DNA from: an uncultured Collinsella sp.
Lineage (GTDB): Bacteria; Actinomycetota; Coriobacteriia; Coriobacteriales; Coriobacteriaceae
Length of the DNA stretch: 39,351 bases
Direction of reading: 5' to 3'
Assembly: GCA_900544205.1 (NCBI GenBank)
Contig: UQUG01000010.1
Location: 1 to 39,351 of the forward strand
Part shown: positions 32,224 to 39,351 of the stretch, piece by piece
How positions within the stretch are numbered: the first letter of the stretch is position 1
Layout: the number at the start of each line of letters is the position of its first letter
The notes under the pieces: generated by a model
Database searches by the model: none
What the model saw: only the letters and a program-made list of their open reading frames with translations
Told to the model about the DNA's origin: nothing
Translations under genes and position numbers: made by a program

Positions 32224-35200
32224 GGCCGATCGCCTCCATCATCTCTAGGCTGATTGCTCCATCCGCTGCCATATAGGGGAAGGAGAACACCATCACCTCG
32301 TCATCGATTGGCTTTTGACGGAGCTCCAGCGCCGTCTCATCGGCCAAAACATTGACGATCAACAGGCGCTTCGCCCCAACTTTTTGAGCCTTTGCCTTAA
32401 AGCGCTCAGCATCCGTAGTCTCGCCGCCGGAGCGCCTGTAGGCCTCGTAGGCGCCGATGCGATAGTGCTTAAAATCGATCCACACGCCGGTCTTGTTGCC
32501 AGCGGCATCGAGCACCTCAAAATCGCCGCCCGTCTCGGCATGAGCCGCATCGCCACGTGCAAGCGAATAGCGGCCGTCGTAATACGCCTCGAAGATAGCC
32601 CTACCGGCAGACTCTCCCAGTTCTCCCAGGTACACCGTCTGGAACATATAGGGCGTCATGTGTGCCGTCGCCGCCGGCTGCAGCATCGCAGGCACCCCGT
32701 CGTGCGACCAACGCTCGCGCACCTCTCGAATCGACAACAACTCGGGCACGCGAGCCGCCGCCTGGCTTACCTGGCGAACCTTCGCGCCCTTTAATCCCTC
32801 GTCGTAGCGGCAACGCTCCTCCAGACGGGCAGCAATCTGCTCAACAGGTTCACCCTCATAGCTGGGAAACTCAAAATGCGGCACCTTACACGCTCCGCCC
32901 TGCGCATACGCATAGCCACTCGCGGCAAACGGCATGTGCAGTGCGGTGCTTTTGCGTGCAGGATAGCTCGCAAGCTCCTCCCACGGCAGGCAAAAATGAT
33001 GCAGATAAAAATCGCGCTCGTCATCGAAAGCGGCCAGATCTTCCTCGCGCGCATCGAGCGAGGTAACCTTCCATGCCAGCTTTTCGTGCTTCTCTTTCGC
33101 CAGGTTGTTCCTAAAGGCAGCAAGGTTCTGCTGCTTGCTGGCAGCGTGCTGCTTCTTGTCCGCCATGTGATTGTTGACGGCCGCACAGGCGCCAACCACC
33201 TGCTCCAGCTCGTAGCCCATCGGCAAATCGTGCAAGAACGAAAAATCGCAATCGGCAGCGATTTCGCGGTCGAGCATCACCTGTACATGAGGCATCTTTA
33301 CGCTCGTACGCATCAAGCGACCCACGGCCTGCGCCACGATGCGAGCGCCTTCGACCTGGTAAGAGAGGGTGTCGCGCACCGGTAGTTTTCCGCCAACGCC
33401 CGCCAGCACCGTGCGCACGCGATGCCGCTTTTGGATAAATGGAATCTCACCGCGCGTCACGAGCTCCTCCTGTTCGACCACGCCAAGCAGCGCCTGCTGG
33501 TCAAACTTCTTTGAGCTCATATCGACTCCCCAAGCCAGGCGGCTCGTGGGCGACTCCACGTACAGAAAATCGAGGTCCATCTTGGGATGTCGCCCATCGT
33601 TGTCAAAACCACAATCGACTTGGCGCACCGTGTCGCGCAGGCTCTCCGGCACCTCATATTTGAGGTTTTTGGAAAAGCCACCGGCGGCAAGGTTGATAAA
33701 CATCAGGGTCGGCTCGCCGTCCTTCAGACGTTCCTGAGCGCCGCGCCAGCCCTCCTCCCAGCCGGAAGCGTTTAAGCACGGCACCATATCTTTGGCCTCC
33801 TCGAGCGACTTCTCGTACGAGGCCTCGGGATGCTTAACGTTCCTAATCACCAGTTCGGCAACGATTTCGCGGGCAAGATCCAGCGCCAAACTATTAAAGT
33901 CGCCATGGTTTCCCATGTGGCGCGTCGTAAAGATAGCCCCCGCCTGCTGCTCACTGCGTGCCACACCACGTGCCCAAGCGCTCACGGCAACGAGGGTCTT
34001 GCTCAGACGCTTGAGTTCAAACTCGATGTTTTCGGCATCGCTCGTGGTCACCCTGTCGGCAATCTTTCGACGCAGGCACACCGCAAGTCCTTCACTCACG
34101 CCAATCTGGTCAAAGAATTCCATCGCGTGCTCGTACACCTCGTCGGGCGACACGATACCGCCGCCATAGACGCCGCCGGCCACGGCCGCCATGCCGGCAA
34201 GCTTCTTGGACTCGTCGACCCAAACGACGTCGACGTCATACACCGTTGCCGCATGCTTGTTGAATAGCTTGGTCTGTCGCACGATCTCCTGGTTGAGCTC
34301 GCCAATCCAAGCATCTTTACGAACCACGCCGTGCACTTCGTCCAGATAATCCAGATCAAAGTTCTTAATGGTCGGCGCGTTCCAGGTAGCGCTCATGCAC
34401 ACGCAGGGAGCCTTGGCGGCAATGGAGGCCAGATACGCCTCGGGCATGCGCTCAATGCCGTGGTTGGTGAGGTACGTGGTAAACATATGGTCGATAGTGG
34501 TTTCCATCACCAGGTAGTCAACACCACGCGCATACATCGAGTCGTCAGCGGCATCGATTTCGTCGTTCTTGCGGTCCTTAAAGAACAGCGCCAGCATCAG
34601 CGAATTCCAGAAGTATTTCTCGTTGGTCTGGTCGTTCCTAATGCCCAGGGCATCGATGATATTCTTGCGCGAAAGATCGTCCTTGTACGAAATGCTGCCG
34701 TAGTACAGCTTGTCCATAAGCGTGGCACAGCGGGCAAGATGGCCCACCACCATCCTGACAAGGCCGCGCGCACGGCGCACCGCCTTATTGACGGTCTGCT
34801 GCTCGTCCGTCCCACAAGACGTAATCATGTTGCGGTGGCGGCGAGTATCGAGCTCATAGCGCAAGGGATTCGACAGGCCATCGCCCACCGAAATATCGTC
34901 GCTGCCAAACAGATGACGACCGGCAAGCTGCTCGTCTTTCGCCTTGTCAGACAGGGCAAAAGGCTGCTGCAGCTCCATATCCTGAATACACGCAGCGATC
35001 ATCTTTTGAATACGCTTGGCACCCTTGGCGATCTCTTCGGCAGCCGTCTCCACACTTGCGCGCGAAACCTTGCCCGTTGCCGCGTTTGACCCCTCGTGCT
35101 CGCCCGAGGTCGAGGCATGCGCATAGACCGCCATCCACTGGTCCCGATTTCCCAGCAGCAGAGGATCAACCACGCCGCCATTAAAATGGCGGTCAAGAAT

Positions 35201-36157
35201 ACGCAGCATCTCGTCGGGCTGAAATTTCATATGTCCCGCCGCCAGCATCGACAGCATATCGGCCTTCGCATGGTCGATCTCGTCAAAGATAAACAGGCAT
35301 TCGTCGACAACCGCTGCGTTAAAGAACACGACGCTCGCTCCTGTCACCGTATCGATTCTATTGACGAGCTTTTGCGGCGTGCATGCAATTACATGCGGCG
35401 TGCGCTTATCGTTGAGCAATGCCGAGGGCCAAATCCGGGGAATCTCCTCAAAGCCACGCGTGATGCTCTGGCGTCCACGGCTCACCGCTCGACGCAAGCT
35501 CGCGTCTGCCAACACCAGCTTATCCCACAGCCCTGGAGTCAGGCGGTCGACAACGCTTCCCAGACGCTCCTTCTTGTCCAAAAGGCCCAAAAGGTCATCG
35601 GCGACCTCCATCGCACCGCGCCACGCGTGCGTAATGTCGCGATGAACAGCCTCGTCCTTCGCCCCAAAGGGGCAGGAAATATCACGCGGCCTTATGCTGC
35701 CCTTATCAAACGCGGTATCGATCCAGTTTTTGATGTTCTCCCCCGCGCGCGGTAGATCAAACACCATACGTGCCGCATCATCGCAATCCATGCCCTGGGC
35801 AACCAGCAACTCGCGCACACTTGCAACATAGTCGTCGCGATTGTCCTTACCTGGAACCACAAACACCAAGGTACGGCGACCAGGACATTTGTTAAAGCAG
35901 CCCGACTCATCCCAGCCGCCGGCAATCAGGTCTGCCGTGACCTGCTCGGCCGTGTAGTTTTTACCCGAGCCCGTCGTGGCGCCCAAAAAGTACAGGCCGT
36001 TGTTGTCCCAATCCTTAGTATCGTCCTGATCCTTGGGGACAAACAGCGCACGCCAAAAAAACTCGCGCATCGCCTTTTGGCGTGCGAGATAGGGGGCAAG
36101 CTCCTTGTCGCCCGTAGATGACGGAATCGATCGACAGTTGAGTTCCCACGCAGCCAT
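32207..36157 (-). CDS. DdmD-like helicase-nuclease (SF2 helicase + C-terminal PD-(D/E)XK)
   Basis: A 1316-residue protein. Walker A is GATTGSGKN (residues 59-67) and motif II DEID (about 292-295), as LFIFDEIDHAK. SATWNAPT near 589 matches motif III, and QAVGRLMR near 943-950 matches motif VI. A long, poorly recognised middle part separates them. The C-terminal domain has GGDFEVL…VWIDFKHY, a PD-(D/E)XK site with Asp1212, Asp1228 and Lys1230, 86 residues from the end. This one-chain helicase plus nuclease, next to an Argonaute-like partner, is the plan of DdmD, which unwinds and degrades plasmid DNA. It starts at the ATG at 36157 (GGAGG, 7 nt), not the TTG at 36163. A pPIWI_RE-type module is a weaker alternative, because there the nuclease and helicase are separate. 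Confidence 0.75.
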   Translation of the reverse strand: MAAWELNCRSIPSSTGDKELAPYLARQKAMREFFWRALFVPKDQDDTKDWDNNGLYFLGATTGSGKNYTAEQVTADLIAGGWDESGCFNKCPGRRTLVFVVPGKDNRDDYVASVRELLVAQGMDCDDAARMVFDLPRAGENIKNWIDTAFDKGSIRPRDISCPFGAKDEAVHRDITHAWRGAMEVADDLLGLLDKKERLGSVVDRLTPGLWDKLVLADASLRRAVSRGRQSITRGFEEIPRIWPSALLNDKRTPHVIACTPQKLVNRIDTVTGASVVFFNAAVVDECLFIFDEIDHAKADMLSMLAAGHMKFQPDEMLRILDRHFNGGVVDPLLLGNRDQWMAVYAHASTSGEHEGSNAATGKVSRASVETAAEEIAKGAKRIQKMIAACIQDMELQQPFALSDKAKDEQLAGRHLFGSDDISVGDGLSNPLRYELDTRRHRNMITSCGTDEQQTVNKAVRRARGLVRMVVGHLARCATLMDKLYYGSISYKDDLSRKNIIDALGIRNDQTNEKYFWNSLMLALFFKDRKNDEIDAADDSMYARGVDYLVMETTIDHMFTTYLTNHGIERMPEAYLASIAAKAPCVCMSATWNAPTIKNFDLDYLDEVHGVVRKDAWIGELNQEIVRQTKLFNKHAATVYDVDVVWVDESKKLAGMAAVAGGVYGGGIVSPDEVYEHAMEFFDQIGVSEGLAVCLRRKIADRVTTSDAENIEFELKRLSKTLVAVSAWARGVARSEQQAGAIFTTRHMGNHGDFNSLALDLAREIVAELVIRNVKHPEASYEKSLEEAKDMVPCLNASGWEEGWRGAQERLKDGEPTLMFINLAAGGFSKNLKYEVPESLRDTVRQVDCGFDNDGRHPKMDLDFLYVESPTSRLAWGVDMSSKKFDQQALLGVVEQEELVTRGEIPFIQKRHRVRTVLAGVGGKLPVRDTLSYQVEGARIVAQAVGRLMRTSVKMPHVQVMLDREIAADCDFSFLHDLPMGYELEQVVGACAAVNNHMADKKQHAASKQQNLAAFRNNLAKEKHEKLAWKVTSLDAREEDLAAFDDERDFYLHHFCLPWEELASYPARKSTALHMPFAASGYAYAQGGACKVPHFEFPSYEGEPVEQIAARLEERCRYDEGLKGAKVRQVSQAAARVPELLSIREVRERWSHDGVPAMLQPAATAHMTPYMFQTVYLGELGESAGRAIFEAYYDGRYSLARGDAAHAETGGDFEVLDAAGNKTGVWIDFKHYRIGAYEAYRRSGGETTDAERFKAKAQKVGAKRLLIVNVLADETALELRQKPIDDEVMVFSFPYMAADGAISLEMMEAIGRAIEA

Positions 36158-36292
36158 GGTCAAACCTCCGATTTAGTTGTTGCATATGTTGAATACCATC
36201 CCGTGTGGACAAAAACTCACGCAGGGCGGTTAAGGTGGCGGCGTCTATGCCGCTTGAGAAAAGGAAAGAAAGGAAAGGGAAACAGTCAGCAA

Positions 36293-36439
36293 CTACTCGC
36301 ACGAAGCGAGCAGGTTCTTAAGATCGCGCTCCAACGCTTCGCGCCCTTCAACGTCGATCACTGCAAGGGCGACACACATCAGGGACACCTCGCACAGAGC
36401 CTCGCTTGCACAGTTATCTCCCAAAGACCCCCGAAGCAT
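36293..36439 (-). CDS. Possible 48-residue protein upstream of the DdmD-like gene (tentative)
   Basis: The frame from the ATG at 36439 to the TAG at 36293 reads with natural composition and ends in an amphipathic helix (DVEGREALERDLKNLLASCE). Only a weak GGGAA precedes it. It has the same direction as the helicase gene, 135 nt upstream. It might be a gene remnant. Confidence 0.3.
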   Translation of the reverse strand: MLRGSLGDNCASEALCEVSLMCVALAVIDVEGREALERDLKNLLASCE

Positions 36440-36566
36440 GGCCGCGTCTGTTCCCAGGCAAGCGGAACAGGAGCGCTACGCGCAAGAGTACGAGGCAAAA
36501 CAGCGCGCCTACGAGGACGCCCTTAAGCAGGCGGAACATTACGCCGCGAGTAAGGGAACGATGTAG
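36438..36566 (+). CDS. Possible 42-residue charged helical peptide (tentative)
   Basis: The frame from the ATG at 36438 to the TAG at 36564-36566 encodes an amphipathic, Glu/Lys/Gln/Ala-rich helix (…QERYAQEYEAKQRAYEDALK…). No Shine-Dalgarno sequence is visible and the frame stays open upstream, so it may be the tail of a decayed gene. A strong hairpin follows directly. Confidence 0.3.
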   Translation: MAASVPRQAEQERYAQEYEAKQRAYEDALKQAEHYAASKGTM

Positions 36567-36573
36567 CGACTGG

Positions 36574-36615
36574 GATCGGCAGGCTGTCTGGACTTTTGCC
36601 GACAGCCTGCCGATC
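36574..36615. terminator. Strong inverted repeat, possible terminator
   Basis: A perfect 15-bp stem, GATCGGCAGGCTGTC (36574-36588) with GACAGCCTGCCGATC (36601-36615), and a 12-nt loop. Neither side has a T-run, so it is an unusual terminator. It lies between the 36566 stop and the convergent 36639 stop. Confidence 0.5.
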
Positions 36616-36638
36616 AGGCATGCCGTTCAATGCAGCGG

Positions 36639-37259
36639 CTAGAGATTCTCATCAGACTTCGAACTGGCCCTGGCCGCCTCTTCGTCCTCAATCAAGTTCT
36701 TGACCGCTGTATAGGCGTCATACGTAGCGTCTTCGATCTTATCCAGGGCATCTGGGTCATGCATGCAACCGCCCTCCTGGAGTTTCTGGATCAAAAACCA
36801 GGCAGCAGTAAGCAAGTTGTCGACATCCTCAACATCCAACTGATCAATCGAATACGCACTATCGTCGAGTTCCACCAAATATGAACTGGCGACGCGGATG
36901 GCCTTACTTACATATGGCTCAAGGTCGTATTGGGGGTAGCGGGCATCGAGGGCCGTTAACGGATCGGTCGGCTCAACCCAATAGAGCATCGTTGCGCTCT
37001 CGCGCTTCTCCAGCGGATACTGCTCGACCGCCTTTTCCCAGCTTACATACCAGGGATTGTCGTCCTTGTCTGCAAGCGATTTGCAGTAAAAAAGTGCCGT
37101 AGCAGCACTTGCGCAAGAATAGTAATGGCGCGCCCTGCTCTTCTTGAACTCATCGTTCAGCTCATCGTTGTAAAACAGCTCCGCCTCCATGACCAGGAAC
37201 GGACCATCCTCATCCGTAATGCTCATGGGATAGTTGTTGCACTCATAGTCCGGATACAT
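36639..37259 (-). CDS. Acidic hypothetical protein
   Basis: A 206-residue acidic soluble protein. The N-terminal part begins MYPDYECNNYPMSITDEDGPFLV, and the C-terminal 60 residues are helical (LDVEDVDNLLTAAWFLIQKLQEGG…). I do not recognise it. ATG at 37259 after GGAG with 6 nt spacing; a longer frame to 37349 runs through the 37280-37330 repeat and is not likely used. It is the first gene upstream of the DdmDE-like operon on the same strand, but the hairpin at 36574-36615 lies between them. Confidence 0.6.
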   Translation of the reverse strand: MYPDYECNNYPMSITDEDGPFLVMEAELFYNDELNDEFKKSRARHYYSCASAATALFYCKSLADKDDNPWYVSWEKAVEQYPLEKRESATMLYWVEPTDPLTALDARYPQYDLEPYVSKAIRVASSYLVELDDSAYSIDQLDVEDVDNLLTAAWFLIQKLQEGGCMHDPDALDKIEDATYDAYTAVKNLIEDEEAARASSKSDENL

Positions 37260-37279
37260 TTTGTCTCCAATCAACCGTT

Positions 37280-37330
37280 CGGACACATTAACAAGCAATA
37301 TCGAAACTGCGCGCACGCGGAGAGTTGTCG
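37280..37330. repeat. Direct repeat, copy 1
   Basis: The first 27 bases from 37281 (GGACACATTAACAAGCAATA…) are identical to 38322-38348, and the next 23 are about 75-80% alike. The pair is 1041 bp apart. It corresponds to the 3' end of the 108-residue protein gene. Confidence 0.85.
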
Positions 37331-37350
37331 CCCTCGCGCCAATCTGCAAG
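37288..37350 (-). pseudogene. Remnant 3' end of a paralogue of the 108-residue gene
   Basis: The minus-strand frame reads LADWREGDN then SPRARSFDIAC and a TAA. The end of the 108-residue protein reads …LEWGEDVG then SPRERGFDIAC and a TAA. A TGA precedes this frame at about 37357, so only some 20 codons remain. It is best explained as the leftover tail of a duplicated gene. Confidence 0.6.
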
Positions 37351-37390
37351 TTTTTCTCATGCCGCGATAAGAACTCGCATGGTCGCCCCG

Positions 37391-38215
37391 CTACCTACGC
37401 CACGAGGCAGCAAGGATAATGGGAAGCCCGGCAAGGCACGCCACCAAGGCGACGGCCGTGAATACAAGCGCGATAGCTACGCTCACGGCGACATAGGCCA
37501 CGGCAATGAAGACCAGCGCCAACACGCAGGCCAACAGCTCGGCCACGTAGCACAGCACCAGATTCGAGCTCGCGCGCTTCAGCAGAACGTCGGCGAGGCG
37601 GACAAGCTCGATAGCAAAACCACTGCCAAAATTGCGTCCGGGGCCCTTTGCAACAAACCACTTGAACAGGCACATCAGGGCGCAGCCCAGCATCATCATG
37701 ATAGAAACGGTCCATGCATTGTGCCCCGTCTCGACAAGGCTCTGGTCGCCCATCGCACTGCCGTTGATGAGCCAGACCGTTCCATAGCCCATGAACAGCA
37801 TCGACAGCAGCAGGCAGGCGCTCACCGCAGCGAGAAATCGCGACACGCACTTGTTGAACACCGGCGCCTCGCAGCTCAGCCCAAACCCCTCGCGAACGCG
37901 CCAAACAGCATGGTAGGCGGGGTACGCCGCGATGAGCGCAGCCACGAGCCACGACATCCAATCGGACCCAGGCGCCGCCGACGCGTACTCCGCAATTGCG
38001 GGAACGGAGTAGGCGGTATGGAACGAATCGTTCGAGAACAGCACGACTTCGCCCTTCCAGACGCAAAACGGAGCGGCGACAGAGGCAATGTAGGCAGCGA
38101 CGAATGCAGCGACGGCAATAAGCAGCGCGCCCTGTACGAGCTTGACGACCTCACCCTTGGCGGTTCCAGGGGCAACATCAACGGCGCTGGACGAAATTTT
38201 GATAGAAGTGTTCAT
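37391..38215 (-). CDS. Multi-pass membrane protein of unknown function
   Basis: A 274-residue membrane protein with about six predicted helices, including an N-terminal pair around a short extracellular loop with FCVWKGEVVLFSND. A central helix pair (LLSMLFMGYGTVWLI and WTVSIMMMLGCALMCLF) follows, and the C-terminal Ala/Val-rich helices end …ASWRR. No transporter motif is recognised. ATG at 38215 after AAAGGA with 6 nt spacing. It lies between two direct repeat copies, so it may be a unit that was inserted or duplicated. Confidence 0.65.
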   Translation of the reverse strand: MNTSIKISSSAVDVAPGTAKGEVVKLVQGALLIAVAAFVAAYIASVAAPFCVWKGEVVLFSNDSFHTAYSVPAIAEYASAAPGSDWMSWLVAALIAAYPAYHAVWRVREGFGLSCEAPVFNKCVSRFLAAVSACLLLSMLFMGYGTVWLINGSAMGDQSLVETGHNAWTVSIMMMLGCALMCLFKWFVAKGPGRNFGSGFAIELVRLADVLLKRASSNLVLCYVAELLACVLALVFIAVAYVAVSVAIALVFTAVALVACLAGLPIILAASWRR

Positions 38216-38320
38216 GATCTTCCTTTCAACAGAGATCAGTCCGGAATCGACGGCAACCAAGATGCAGCCTCTAGTCGACTCCGATCAGAGATTGTTAGTT
38301 CGCATTGATACCAAGTCGTG

Positions 38321-38371
38321 CGGACACATTAACAAGCAATATCGAAACCGCGCTCACGTGGAGAACCGACG
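38321..38371. repeat. Direct repeat, copy 2
   Basis: See 37280-37330. This copy contains the 3' end and stop codon (38329-38331) of the 108-residue gene. A shorter match, GTCGTGCGGACACATT, also occurs at 25018-25033 next to the operator of the nucleotidyltransferase module. Confidence 0.8.
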
Positions 38372-38655
38372 TCCTCTCCCCATTCGAGCTCGACGTACTC
38401 ATCGATTTCCACATCGGAGACCGACGACCATCTGAACTCAAAACCAAGCTGGTCAAGCTCATCAACTCGCTCACGGATAACTCCGTAGGCATCCAACGCA
38501 TTCTCGAAATCTTCCAATGACGCATACCCGCACTTGCACTGCTTGCGCATCTGGCGCAAACGGCCCATGGCAACGACGATGATCTCGCGAAGAGCGATAA
38601 CCTCGCGCTCACATACATCGATGTTTCCTTTGTTGAGCTTGATGCAATCGGGCAT
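38329..38655 (-). CDS. Small coiled-coil hypothetical protein
   Basis: A 108-residue protein. The first 45 residues (CEREVIALREIIVVAMGRLRQM…) form a helix, with a KCGY cysteine, and the C-terminal part is acidic (SVSDVEIDEYVELEWGED) and ends SPRERGFDIAC. ATG at 38655 after GGAGG with 6 nt spacing; the longer frame (to 38970) is not supported. I do not recognise the family. A 20-codon tail of a related gene lies 1 kb downstream. Confidence 0.6.
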   Translation of the reverse strand: MPDCIKLNKGNIDVCEREVIALREIIVVAMGRLRQMRKQCKCGYASLEDFENALDAYGVIRERVDELDQLGFEFRWSSVSDVEIDEYVELEWGEDVGSPRERGFDIAC

Positions 38656-39326
38656 AACGGCCTCCCTGGTTTTAAGCCTTTTCGCTTGATTCCATTGAAC
38701 AGCCGCAAACAGCCGCGTAATATGACTTTTATCGCGATTTAAATTTTGGCTGTTTGGAGCATCGATGCTTGAGTCCGAAAAAGAACCGTTTAGCTGGGGT
38801 TTTGAGGCTGGCTTTCTTCGCTCTCCCGTCAATCCCCGCATGCTTCTTCTTAACAGAACGCCAGAGATTGATTGCGCCGATGACGGAAACGCAACCGGCA
38901 ATGCAAGCGCATGGAGTCTCGTCTCCATAGCCAACGACCTATTACGCGTCGACTTAAGCTCGCTTTTCAACGAGATTGGGGGCCACTTTCGTGAGCGAGC
39001 AAAATTGCGCTTTTACATCGATTTACAGAACGCCATTCGGCAGTCCCCTGCTCATTACAGTCAGAAATGAGCTATTCGATACCCCGTTGATGCATTTCCC
39101 CGGTGTCGGATACGATTCAAGCAAGCCCGTCTGGGCCGCCGATCGGGCGCCCGCGTACGGCCGTCTGCCCCTGCCCCGTAGAGGGCCCGGGGGGTGTTGC
39201 CGACGCGGGCGTCGCCGTTTCAGACGACTGATAGGAAACTGCCGGACCTCAGGGAAGATGGCCACGGCCAGGTAATGTGGGTGTCGCGGGAAACGGCTTC
39301 CGATCGACCGACGATTGGAGGATACC
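38656..39326. other. Gap of 671 bp with little recognisable content
   Basis: It has the leader of the 108-residue gene, including a 10-bp tandem repeat (GCGGCTGTTT twice, minus strand, near 38697-38716), then one doubtful plus-strand frame (38765-39070) and a GC-rich stretch (39130-39230). I see no tRNA, terminator or mobile element in it. Confidence 0.4.
38765..39070 (+). CDS. Doubtful 101-residue ORF
   Basis: The frame is open for 101 codons and ends …RFYIDLQNAIRQSPAHYSQK. There is no Shine-Dalgarno sequence before the ATG, and an open frame on the opposite strand covers the same DNA. It may be part of a repeated element of this genome. I list it only as a possibility. Confidence 0.2.
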   Translation: MLESEKEPFSWGFEAGFLRSPVNPRMLLLNRTPEIDCADDGNATGNASAWSLVSIANDLLRVDLSSLFNEIGGHFRERAKLRFYIDLQNAIRQSPAHYSQK

Positions 39327-39351
39327 ATGGCCAACAACGCAGCGCCCGCGA
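39327..39351 (+). CDS. 5' end of a gene cut by the window edge
   Basis: The ATG at 39327 follows TTGGAGG with 6 nt spacing and opens as MANNAAPA…. Only eight codons are inside the window, so the product cannot be named. Confidence 0.55.

Larger units (their letters stand above)
36158..36638. other. Upstream region of the DdmD-like gene with two tentative small ORFs
   Basis: This 481-bp gap should hold the promoter of the helicase-nuclease operon (between 36158 and 36290), though I see no good boxes. Two short open frames (see 36293-36439 and 36438-36566) and a 15-bp hairpin at 36574-36615 lie further upstream. Confidence 0.4.

Noticed and set aside
30328..36157. pPIWI_RE three-gene module
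   Set aside because: That module, as known, has separate helicase and nuclease genes and a different PIWI-type protein. Here helicase and nuclease are one chain, which fits DdmD better.
36406..36642. 78-codon plus-strand frame near 36.5 kb
   Set aside because: Arginine/serine-rich, without a ribosome binding site, and running through the 15-bp hairpin.
1..39351. tRNA, rRNA or CRISPR array
   Set aside because: By eye I found no tRNA-like T-loop in a cloverleaf context, no rRNA and no regularly spaced direct repeats. A tRNAscan or CRISPR search would settle this.

Overview
The window looks like chromosome of a high-GC, anaerobic, gut-type actinobacterium of the class Coriobacteriia, most likely Collinsella or a close relative. 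That is inference from GC-rich coding, GC-rich intergenic DNA full of short palindromic repeats, the gene set (Mn-dependent PpaC, ROK glucokinase, PurH, GluQ, MPATG-anchored surface protein) and the protein style; no database search was possible.

Layout. Positions 1-24700 are mostly housekeeping. In order they hold nhaA, ppaC, a diguanylate cyclase gene broken by one in-frame stop, a ROK glucokinase divergent from a GntR/UTRA regulator followed by manA, pcrA, uppP, a universal stress protein, a Bce-like two-component pair, an unknown protein, purH, a GNAT acetyltransferase, a DUF2207 membrane protein, a gluQ gene whose 3' end appears fused to an antitoxin-like tail, and an operon of three metallophosphoesterases. 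The intergenic gaps hold terminators, two large nested hairpins and at least two families of dispersed palindromic repeats.

Positions 24700-38700 look accessory. They hold a two-gene nucleotidyltransferase module of toxin-antitoxin type behind a perfect inverted-repeat operator, a small Cys/His protein, a 1116-residue coiled-coil and CAP-domain wall-anchored protein, a 64-residue orphan with its own promoter, and a large two-gene operon. That operon encodes a 1316-residue SF2 helicase with a C-terminal PD-(D/E)XK nuclease and, overlapping it by 17 nt, a 631-residue protein with MID/PIWI-like features and no visible catalytic tetrad. This architecture matches the DdmDE plasmid-elimination system described in Vibrio cholerae and is the most exciting content of the window. 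Upstream of it, on the same strand, are three unknown genes and a 50-bp direct repeat that is the duplicated 3' end of one of them.

How the genes may work together. The glucokinase, GntR regulator and ManA form a hexose-phosphate entry block. The two-component pair sits near UppP, consistent with cell-envelope stress sensing, though a functional link is only suggested. The 24.7-38.7 kb region reads as a defence/conflict island. Coding starts below were chosen by Shine-Dalgarno spacing and conserved N-termini; several are downstream of the longest possible reading frame.
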